From: Prado023 sp964418695 | GTDB lineage: Bacteria > Actinomycetota > Actinomycetes > S36-B12 > CAIYMF01 | Assembly (NCBI GenBank): GCA_964418695.1 | Contig: CAYQMN010000003.1 | Location: 124,001 to 188,000, forward strand | Reading direction: 5' to 3' | Length of the DNA stretch: 64,000 bases | Part shown: in pieces, positions 52,012-58,343 of the stretch | Layout: each line of letters begins with the position of its first letter | How positions within the stretch are numbered: the first letter of the stretch is position 1 | Program-made: the position numbers and the translations under genes | The notes under the pieces: generated by a model | Database searches by the model: none | What the model was told of the DNA's origin: nothing | Seen by the model: only the letters and a program-made list of their open reading frames with translations

Positions 52012-52082
52012 AGCGGGTGACGAGAATCGAACTCGCACTGTCAGCTTGGGAAGCTGATGTTCTGCCATTGAACTACACCCGC
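52012..52082 (-). tRNA. tRNA-Gly (anticodon CCC)
   Basis: 71 nt. Acceptor stem GCGGGTG/CACCCGC, D arm TAGTTCAATGGCAGAACA, anticodon stem TCAGC/GCTGA with loop TTCCCAA, so anticodon CCC (reads GGG), and T loop GTTCGATTC. CCA is encoded (52009-52011). Confidence 0.95.
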
Positions 52083-52203
52083 GGACACCGGCGGACCGGC
52101 GCGTGGGGACGATTATGCCCGACGTCACCGGGGCGTGCGAACCCCGGGCCGGCGCCTTCCCGTGACCGGCCCGGGACCGAGTCGGCGCGGAAGCGCCCGA
52201 AGG

Positions 52204-52209
52204 TAGGCT
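52204..52209 (+). promoter_or_regulatory. -10 box (TAGGCT), leaderless, for dcd
   Basis: TAGGCT ends 7 nt before the ATG at 52217. Confidence 0.65.
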
Positions 52210-52216
52210 CCCGCGC

Positions 52217-52783
52217 ATGATCCTGTCCGACGGCTCGATCCGCCGCGCTCTGGCGCAGGGACGCCTCATCATCGACCCGATCGACGAGGCCCAGATCCAG
52301 CCCGCCAGCGTCGACGTCCGGCTCGGCCCGGAGTTCCTGGTCTTCCGCAACCACATCACCGAGGTCATCGATCCCTACGACAAGCCCGCGGACCTCAACG
52401 AGCGCGTGCGCGTGCCGGAGGGCGCCGCGTTCGTCTTGCACCCGGGGGAGTTCGTGCTGGGCACGACCGTCGAGGCGATCGGCCTGCCCGACGACCTGGT
52501 CGCCCGGGTCGAAGGCAAGAGCAGCCTGGGCCGGCTGGGCCTGCTCATCCACGCGACGGCCGGGTTCGTGGACCCGGGCTGGCCACGCGGTCAGATCACC
52601 CTGGAGCTGAGCAACGTCGCGACCCTGCCCATCAAGCTGTGGCCGGGGATGCGGATCGGCCAGCTGAGCTTCCACACTCTGGACGCGCCGGCCGAACGGC
52701 CGTACGGGCACGACGGGCTGAACTCCAAGTACGTGGGTCAGAGCGGTCCGGTGGCCTCGCAGTACGCGCGCAACCCCAAGTAG
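52217..52783 (+). CDS. dcd: dCTP deaminase
   Basis: 188 aa. Deaminates dCTP for thymidylate supply; actinobacterial forms are often bifunctional, giving dUMP directly. MILSDGSIRRAL start, QPASVDVRLG, VEGKSSLGRLGL, HATAGFVDPGW with the catalytic Glu/Asp region, and C-terminal YGHDGLNSKYVGQSGP closing the active site. Leaderless ATG. dcd lies close to dnaK in mycobacteria too. Confidence 0.96.
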   Translation: MILSDGSIRRALAQGRLIIDPIDEAQIQPASVDVRLGPEFLVFRNHITEVIDPYDKPADLNERVRVPEGAAFVLHPGEFVLGTTVEAIGLPDDLVARVEGKSSLGRLGLLIHATAGFVDPGWPRGQITLELSNVATLPIKLWPGMRIGQLSFHTLDAPAERPYGHDGLNSKYVGQSGPVASQYARNPK

Positions 52784-52925
52784 CGTCAGGCCCCGGGGTT
52801 GGGTCACGACTCCTGGGGTCTCGAGCTGGCGGGTCTCCTGCACGAGCATCCGGCGGGACGAGGAGCAAGTCCGGCGAGGCATCCGAGGTCGGATTCCCTG
52901 GCCCCCCCGGGATGCAGCGGGGAGC

Positions 52926-52931
52926 GCTAGT
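52926..52931. repeat. Target-site duplication, left (GCTAGT)
   Basis: GCTAGT, repeated at 54010-54015 after the other end of the IS. The NCTAGN pattern is the known IS481 target. Confidence 0.85.
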
Positions 52932-54009
52932 TGTATTGACCACGGACGTTAGGTACGGCGTGGCGTCTGGACGGTGACGAAGACCTCCGGGTGAGGTGTG
53001 GAGCAACCACGCACCCACTGGCTCACCTCGGAGGTCTTCGTGTCCCACGCTAACGCTCAACTGACTCCGGCCGGTCGGCTGCGCCTGGCCCAGCTCGTGG
53101 TGGACCAGCGCTGGCCACTGCGCCGGGCCGCCGAACGGTGGAACTGCTCGGTCACGACCGCGAGGCGGTGGGCTGACCGGTACCGGGCGCATGGCCGGGC
53201 GGGCATGCTCGACCGATCGTCACGGCCCACATCCTCGCCGCGGCGCACACCGACCCGGGTCGAGCGCCGAGTGCTGGGTCTGCGCGTGTCCCGACGCTGG
53301 GGGCCGGCCCGGATCGCCTACCGCCTGGGGTTGCAGCCCTCGACCGTGCACAAGATCCTGCGCCGCTACGGCGCCCCTCCGCTGACCTGGACCGACCCGG
53401 CGACCGGGGTCCGGATCAAGAGCGCCCGCACGAAGCCGGTCCGGTACGTGCACGACGCCCCGGGCGATCTGATCCACGTCGACATCAAGAAGCTGGGCCG
53501 GATCCCCGACGGTGGCGGACACAAGGTCCTCGGACGTGCCCAGGGCAAGCGCAACCGGGCCCGGGGCATGGGCTACTGGTACATCCACAACGCCGTCGAC
53601 GACCACACCCGCCTGGCCTACAGCGAGCTGCTCGACGACGAACGCAAGGAGACCGCCGCCGAGTTCTGGAAGCGGGCCAACGCCTACTTCCAGGCCGCCG
53701 GGATCACCGTCCAGCGGGTGCTGACCGACAACGGGTCGTGCTACCGGTCCAACGCGTTCGCCGATGCCCTGGGCCAGGACATCACGCACAAGCGGACCCG
53801 GCCCTACCGGCCCCAGACCAACGGCAAGGTCGAACGGTTCAACCGCACCATGCTCGAAGAATGGGCCTACGCCCGCCCCTACCGCTCAGAACCCGAACGC
53901 GTCGCCACCTTCACCGACTGGCTACACACCTACAATCACCACCGCGGCCACACCGCACTCAAGGGCAAGTCACCAGCCGACCTCGTGCCCAACCTCCGTG
54001 GACAGAACA
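52932..54009 (+). mobile_element. IS481-family insertion sequence, complete (1078 bp)
   Basis: Bounded by 26-bp imperfect terminal inverted repeats, 52932-52957 and 53984-54009 (20/26 identical, beginning TGTATTGACC and TGTTCTGTCC), and flanked by a perfect 6-bp duplication GCTAGT. One intact DDE transposase. Unworn ends and duplication suggest recent insertion, between dcd and an MFS gene, damaging neither. Confidence 0.92.
52979..53039 (+). promoter_or_regulatory. Hairpin sequestering the transposase ribosome-binding site
   Basis: 52979-52995 pairs with 53022-53039 (about 16 of 18 positions), burying GGAGGT (53030-53035) in the right arm. Translation would be blocked on transcripts that include the left arm, as in other IS elements that limit read-through expression. 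Confidence 0.65.
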
Positions 54010-54014
54010 GCTAG
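53040..54014 (+). CDS. IS481-family transposase
   Basis: 324 aa. N-terminal HTH (LRRAAERWNCSVTTARRWAD), second HTH (ARIAYRLGLQPSTVHKILRR), then the DDE/rve core with D in GDLIHVDIKKL, D in VLTDNGSCY and E in QTNGKVERFNRTM. GTG 53040 was chosen because actinobacterial relatives start (M)SHANA and GGAGG is 5 nt upstream; GTG 52998 is possible. The TAG stop at 54012-54014 lies in the target duplication, not in the IS itself. Confidence 0.93.
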   Translation: MSHANAQLTPAGRLRLAQLVVDQRWPLRRAAERWNCSVTTARRWADRYRAHGRAGMLDRSSRPTSSPRRTPTRVERRVLGLRVSRRWGPARIAYRLGLQPSTVHKILRRYGAPPLTWTDPATGVRIKSARTKPVRYVHDAPGDLIHVDIKKLGRIPDGGGHKVLGRAQGKRNRARGMGYWYIHNAVDDHTRLAYSELLDDERKETAAEFWKRANAYFQAAGITVQRVLTDNGSCYRSNAFADALGQDITHKRTRPYRPQTNGKVERFNRTMLEEWAYARPYRSEPERVATFTDWLHTYNHHRGHTALKGKSPADLVPNLRGQNS

Positions 54015-54015
54015 T
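54010..54015. repeat. Target-site duplication, right (GCTAGT)
   Basis: Contains CTAG, which supplies the TAG stop of the transposase on the plus strand and the TAG stop of the MFS gene on the minus strand. Confidence 0.85.
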
Positions 54016-55309
54016 GGCGCACGCGATCCACGTCCACGGGCTCGTCGCCCAGGCCGGGGCCGCTGCCGGTTCCGCCGTCGGGAGCCAGTGCCGTGGCGTC
54101 GTCCAGTCCGCGCAGGCTGGGCAGGGTGACCGTCGCCAGGCACATCAAGGCCAGCAGGGCCCCGCACGCCAGGTACACCGGGCGCACGCCCCAGGCCTCG
54201 ACGGCGGCCCCGGTGACCAGCATCCCCAGCGGGGTCGCTGCGTAGAACAGCGAGGTCTGCACGCCGTACACCCGGCCCTGGACGTGCGCGGGCACGCGGG
54301 TCTGCACCAGCGAGTTCAGCAGCGGGTTCATCGGCCCCCACGCCAGCCCCAGCCCGAAGGCGGCGATCACGAACACCGGCAGCGGGGGCAGCAGGACCAT
54401 GGGGACGATCGCCACCGCGCAGGTGCCCATCACGAGCGTGGTCATCCGGTGGCGGGTCATCCGCCGCGACATCCAGCCGTAGGCGAAGGAGGCCACGCTG
54501 ACCCCGGCGGCGATCGAGGTCATCACCAGGCCGTAGCCGTCGGGACTGTCCAGGCCCTCGAAGTACGCGGGCAGGATGACCACCTCGGTGGGCACGTAGA
54601 CGATGATCGCCACGCAGACGGTCAAGGTGATGACCCGCAGCGGGCGGTCCGCCCACAGGGTCCGGGCGCCGCGCAGCGTGCTCGACCAGAACGCCTCGTC
54701 GTCGTCGCCGGCCGCGTGCCGGGCGGCGTGCTGGCTCTCGTCGACGCGCATGGCCGCCACCGCGACGATCGCCAGGACGAACGAGACCGCCGTGATCCAG
54801 AACGCGTTGGCCGCCCCCACCGTGGCGATGCCGAGCGCGCCCAGCGCCGGGCCGACGACCCATCCGGCCGCCGAGATCCCTTCGTGGATGCCGTTGAGCG
54901 AGTCCACCGAAACCCGGGCGTCGCGGGCGACGTCGGGCAGCAGCGCCTTGCGCGCGGTGTAGCCGGCCGGGTCGAAGACCGCCCCCAGCACGGCCAAGGC
55001 GGCGATCGCGCTCAGCGAGAGCACGCCGGCCCGGTCGGCCAGCGGGAACAGCACCACCGAGATGGCCGAGAGCACGTCGGAGCCGATCGAGACCCGTCGG
55101 CGACCCAGCCGGTCGACCAGCGCCCCGACGAACGGCGAGACGACGATGCCGGGCAGCGCCGAGAGGGCGGCGACCATCCCGGCGGCGGCGGGAGAGCCGG
55201 TGCGCTCGATGACCAGCCACGGGATCACGACAGTGACCACGCCGTTGGCCATCCCGGCCAGCAGGTTCGCCGTCTGCAGCAGAACTGCCTGACGGCGACG
55301 GGCGAGCAC
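54011..55309 (-). CDS. MFS transporter, drug-efflux (DHA3/MFS_3) type
   Basis: 432 aa, about twelve hydrophobic segments. Motif A between TM2 and TM3: GALVDRLGRRRVSIGSD. LLPDVARDARVSVDSLNGI is typical of the MFS_3 enterobactin-exporter/macrolide-efflux class. GTG 55309 was chosen for its GAGGAG; the frame stays open to 55459, but that part includes the dispersed repeat at 55428, so it is not coding. The stop codon lies in the IS target CTAG and would have been the same before insertion. Confidence 0.88.
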   Translation of the reverse strand: MLARRRQAVLLQTANLLAGMANGVVTVVIPWLVIERTGSPAAAGMVAALSALPGIVVSPFVGALVDRLGRRRVSIGSDVLSAISVVLFPLADRAGVLSLSAIAALAVLGAVFDPAGYTARKALLPDVARDARVSVDSLNGIHEGISAAGWVVGPALGALGIATVGAANAFWITAVSFVLAIVAVAAMRVDESQHAARHAAGDDDEAFWSSTLRGARTLWADRPLRVITLTVCVAIIVYVPTEVVILPAYFEGLDSPDGYGLVMTSIAAGVSVASFAYGWMSRRMTRHRMTTLVMGTCAVAIVPMVLLPPLPVFVIAAFGLGLAWGPMNPLLNSLVQTRVPAHVQGRVYGVQTSLFYAATPLGMLVTGAAVEAWGVRPVYLACGALLALMCLATVTLPSLRGLDDATALAPDGGTGSGPGLGDEPVDVDRVRH

Positions 55310-55427
55310 GGCGGACTCCTCGGGCGGGTCGGAGCGGTCAGGAGCCGGCGGAAGACCGGATTCGTTCAGCAACAGCGCAACCCAGACCCCTATTCCCCAG
55401 GCCCAGGGCATGAGCCACCCCGGCGCT

Positions 55428-55446
55428 GGTCGAGCTCGTCGAGACC
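55428..55446. repeat. Dispersed 19-bp repeat, copy 5
   Basis: GGTCGAGCTCGTCGAGACC, identical to copy 3 at 12916. Confidence 0.7.
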
Positions 55447-55468
55447 CAGGCCAGGTCAACCCTGCGCC

Positions 55469-55487
55469 GGTCTAGCCCATCGAGACC
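55469..55487. repeat. Dispersed 19-bp repeat, copy 6
   Basis: GGTCTAGCCCATCGAGACC, 22 bp from copy 5, with the CCCTGCGCC flank seen at copy 2. Confidence 0.6.
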
Positions 55488-55589
55488 CATGTCAGGGCGG
55501 CAGCCGGACCAGTCGCGTGATGGCCCAGAACCCCGCCGCAGGACCCGCCCCAGGCCGGACCAGGCCGGACCAGGCCGACCGCTCTTCGC

Positions 55590-57854
55590 TCAGTGCGTGT
55601 GCTCGGGCTCGGGCGTGCTGGCCCGAACCGACTGGAGCAGCAGCGTGGCCACGTCGAGCACCTCGGCGACCGGGCGCTCGGCGCCGGCCTCCTGGGTGCG
55701 CACGGTGACCCCGTCGTGCAGCATGACCGAGCAGAACGGGCAGGCCACGGCGATCTTGTCCGCGCCGGTGCCCAGCGCCTCGTCGGTCCGGTTCTGGTTG
55801 ACCCGGGTGCCGATCCGCTCCTCCATCCACATCTGCGCGCCACCGGCGCCGCAGCAGAAGGACTTGTCCATGGTCCGGTCCATCTCAACCAGCCGGACGC
55901 CGGGCACCGAGGCGACCAGCTCGCGCGGAGGCACGTAGACCTTGTTGTGCCGGCCCAGGTAGCACGGGTCGTGGTAGGTGACCGTGGAGTCGATCGGGGT
56001 GAGCGGGCGCAGCCGGTCGTCGGCGAGCAGAGTGGCCAGCAGCTGGCTGTGGTGGACCACCTCGTAGTTGCCGCCCAGCTGCGGGTACTCCCGGCCCAGC
56101 GTGTTCAGGCAGTGCGGGCAGGTGACGACGATCCGCCGAGCCTTGATCTCGTTGAGCACCTCGACGTTCTGCATGGCCTGCATCTGGAACAGGAACTCGT
56201 TGCCGGCGCGGCGGGCTGGATCACCGGTGCAGGTCTCCCCGTCGCCCAGGACCATGTACTTCACGCCCGACATGTGCAGCAGCTCGGCGACGTTCTTGGT
56301 GGTCTGGCGGGCGCGATCCTCGTACGCGCCGGCGCAGCCGACCCAGAACAGGTACTCGACGTCGCCGGGGATCTCCTCCTCGCCCTCGGCGCCGAAGACC
56401 GGCACCTCGAAGTCGACCTCGCTCATCCAGTCGTTGCGCTTGGCCGCGTTCATCCCCCAGGGGTTGCCCTTGTTCTCCAGGTTCTTGAACAGGCCGTTGA
56501 GCTCGTTCGGGAACTCGGTGGCGATCATCACCTGGTGGCGGCGCATGTCCAGGAAGTGGTCGATGTGCTCGATGTCGACCGGGCACTGGTTCACGCAGGC
56601 GCCACAGGTGGTGCAGTTCCACAGCGCGGTCGAGTCGATGACCGGGCCCTCGTGCGAGCGGTGGCCCTGCGCGTCGTAGCCGTCGGTGGCGTGGTGCGGG
56701 TCGAAGTCGCGGGAGCCGACCAGCGGGCGGGCCACCTCGGCCTGCACCTTCTCGGGCATCTTCGCGAGGATCTCCTCGTCGATCTCGCCGTACTCCCCGT
56801 TGCCCCCGCCGTTCTTGGCCTGCACCGCGGCGATGTAGGGCGCCTTGGCGAACGCGTGGTCGCGCAGGTTCATCATCATGAGCTTGGGGCTCAGCGGCTT
56901 CTCGGTGTTCCACGCCGGGCACTGGCTCTGGCAGCGGCCGCACTCGGTGCAGGTCGCGAAGTCCAGCAGGCCCTTCCAGGTGAAGTCCTCGATCCGTCCG
57001 CGGCCGAACACGGCGTCCTCAGCGGGGTCCTCGAAGTCGATCTTCTCCTCGCCGGAGTACATCTCCAGCAGCGGGCCCAGGGCGTCCGGGCGCCGGGAGA
57101 ACCCCACGTTCAGCGGCGCCAGGCCGATGTGCAGGTGCTTGGAGTGCAGCACGATGAGCAGGAAGCCCAGGATCACCGCGCAGTGCCCGATCACGAAGAT
57201 CGTCTCGATCCACTCGTTAGCGGTGTGGCCCAGCGGCTCCAGCAGGTGGCCGATCCCCTGGGAGACGAACGCCCCGCTCATGCCCACGTCGGCCGGCGTC
57301 TCGCCGATGGCCAGCGCGGCACCCACCTTCGCGCCGCGGTAGGTCAGCAGCGTGAAGACGACGAGGAAGATCATCCCGAGCACGATCCACGCCCCGGACA
57401 GGTGCGAGCCGAAGAACCGCGACCAGCGGCCCTCCTTGGCCGGGTTGTTGCGCAGCCGGATCACGGCGAACACGACGACCCCGACGAGGACCAGCACCGC
57501 GAAGAGGTCCTCGGCGAAGCGCACGATCGGCCAGGTGCCGATGATCGGGAACGCGAAGTCCGCGATGAACAGCTCGCCGAACGCCTCCACCACGGTGAGG
57601 CCCAGGATCAGGAACCCGAGGAAGACGAACACGTGCGCCATGCCGGGCACGCTCCACTTGAGCAGCTTCTTCTGGCCGAGCACCTCGGTGAACTGGGTCT
57701 CGATGCGGGCCGGCACCTGGTCGGTGCGGCCCATCGCCGGCTGCCCGCCCCGGATGAGGGTGTAGAGGAACTGCACCCGCCGGCCGGCCACGAGCGCGGT
57801 CGCGACGATCATGGCCAGACCGATGACGGCCCGGACGATCATGGTGGCTTCCAT
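55590..57854 (-). CDS. etfD: Membrane Fe-S oxidoreductase, EtfD-like (ETF:menaquinone electron transfer)
   Basis: 754 aa. N-terminal NarI-like membrane part with about six segments (residues 1-260), carrying His for haem (HVFVFLGF, GHCAVILGFLLIVLHSKHLH). Two 4Fe-4S motifs: CTECGRCQSQCPAW and CTTCGACVNQCPVD. Then two CCG domains (CAGAYEDRA, VVTCPHCLNTLGREYPQLGG; YHDPCYLGRHN, SFCCGAGGAQMWMEE). This is the layout of mycobacterial EtfD (Rv0338c), needed to pass electrons from ETF and acyl-CoA dehydrogenases to menaquinone. ATG 57854 has GGAGGG 10 nt upstream. An operator-like 16-mer at 57936 matches that of the acyl-CoA dehydrogenase. Confidence 0.9.
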   Translation of the reverse strand: MEATMIVRAVIGLAMIVATALVAGRRVQFLYTLIRGGQPAMGRTDQVPARIETQFTEVLGQKKLLKWSVPGMAHVFVFLGFLILGLTVVEAFGELFIADFAFPIIGTWPIVRFAEDLFAVLVLVGVVVFAVIRLRNNPAKEGRWSRFFGSHLSGAWIVLGMIFLVVFTLLTYRGAKVGAALAIGETPADVGMSGAFVSQGIGHLLEPLGHTANEWIETIFVIGHCAVILGFLLIVLHSKHLHIGLAPLNVGFSRRPDALGPLLEMYSGEEKIDFEDPAEDAVFGRGRIEDFTWKGLLDFATCTECGRCQSQCPAWNTEKPLSPKLMMMNLRDHAFAKAPYIAAVQAKNGGGNGEYGEIDEEILAKMPEKVQAEVARPLVGSRDFDPHHATDGYDAQGHRSHEGPVIDSTALWNCTTCGACVNQCPVDIEHIDHFLDMRRHQVMIATEFPNELNGLFKNLENKGNPWGMNAAKRNDWMSEVDFEVPVFGAEGEEEIPGDVEYLFWVGCAGAYEDRARQTTKNVAELLHMSGVKYMVLGDGETCTGDPARRAGNEFLFQMQAMQNVEVLNEIKARRIVVTCPHCLNTLGREYPQLGGNYEVVHHSQLLATLLADDRLRPLTPIDSTVTYHDPCYLGRHNKVYVPPRELVASVPGVRLVEMDRTMDKSFCCGAGGAQMWMEERIGTRVNQNRTDEALGTGADKIAVACPFCSVMLHDGVTVRTQEAGAERPVAEVLDVATLLLQSVRASTPEPEHTH

Positions 57855-57935
57855 GTGCGTATCACCCTCCCGGCGCGCTGCCTCGGCGGCCGCCCACATT
57901 CTCGCCCCGGCGTCTGACAGCAGCCGGGGCCGATG

Positions 57936-57951
57936 GCTACTCGCCGGTAAC
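57936..57951. promoter_or_regulatory. Operator-like site upstream of the EtfD-like gene
   Basis: GCTACTCGCCGGTAAC, 15 of 16 identical to 24993-25008 upstream of the acyl-CoA dehydrogenase. On the minus strand a TATGTT -10 candidate (57949-57954) overlaps it, so a bound repressor would block the promoter. Confidence 0.7.
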
Positions 57952-58140
57952 ATAGCCGATCCCCTGACGGGTCCGGCAATCGCGTCGAGGATGCTCCGCT
58001 CGGCCACACCGCCCAGCCCGGCCCAGCCCCGCACGGCCCAGCCCAGCCCAGCCCACAGATGCTCCGGTTGTTGACATCTGCTCCGCCCCGGGGCGGAGCA
58101 TCTGCCGGAAAGTGGAGCAAATCCGGAAGGTGGGGCCTAT

Positions 58141-58280
58141 CCGGGGGGCTGGGGGGTGAGGGTGGGGCTGGGGCTGGGGGCTGAGGGTGGGGCTGGGGGG
58201 CTGGGGAGGGCAGGGGGTGCGGGCTGGGGGAGGGGGGCGAGGGGGAGAGGGCGCTGGGGGTGCGGGCTGGGGGAGGGGCG
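58141..58280 (+). repeat. G-run tract with quadruplex potential
   Basis: Irregular repeats of GGGG(G)CT, GAGGGTGGGGCTGGGG and GGGGGTGCGGGCTGGGGGAGG; many runs of 3-6 G within 140 bp, so several G-quadruplexes are possible on the plus strand, which is the template for the leftward genes. Confidence 0.7.
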
Positions 58281-58289
58281 GGCAATGCG

Positions 58290-58322
58290 GAGAGGGCCGG
58301 GACTTGTGGTCCCGGCCCTCTC
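58290..58322 (-). terminator. Terminator of the 60.9-58.3 kb gene pair
   Basis: Perfect 14-bp stem (58290-58303 with 58309-58322) and 5-nt loop, 22 nt after the leftward stop codon. Confidence 0.88.
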
Positions 58323-58343
58323 GCTTGCTCTCAGCGCTGCCTG

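Larger units (their letters stand above)
57855..58289. other. Long intergenic region: operator, CCCAG repeats, palindrome, G-rich tract
   Basis: No gene. From left: leader and operator of the EtfD-like gene, GCCCA-type tandem repeats (about 58008-58054), competing inverted repeats around a 20-bp perfect palindrome (58080-58099; AGATGCTCC at 58057-58065 can pair with GGAGCATCT at 58095-58103 instead), and about 140 bp of G-runs on the plus strand (58141-58280). Confidence 0.7.

Noticed and set aside
51763..52020. 85-codon plus-strand frame between vapB and tRNA-Gly
   Set aside because: Overlaps the tRNA gene, has no ribosome-binding site and no recognisable motif.
52784..52931. Possible gene interrupted by the IS481 element
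   Set aside because: Neither side of the insertion shows a split reading frame; dcd ends at 52783 and the MFS gene keeps its stop in the CTAG target.
58141..58280. CRISPR-like or minisatellite array
   Set aside because: The G-rich units are irregular in length and have no constant spacers, so low-complexity sequence is the better description.
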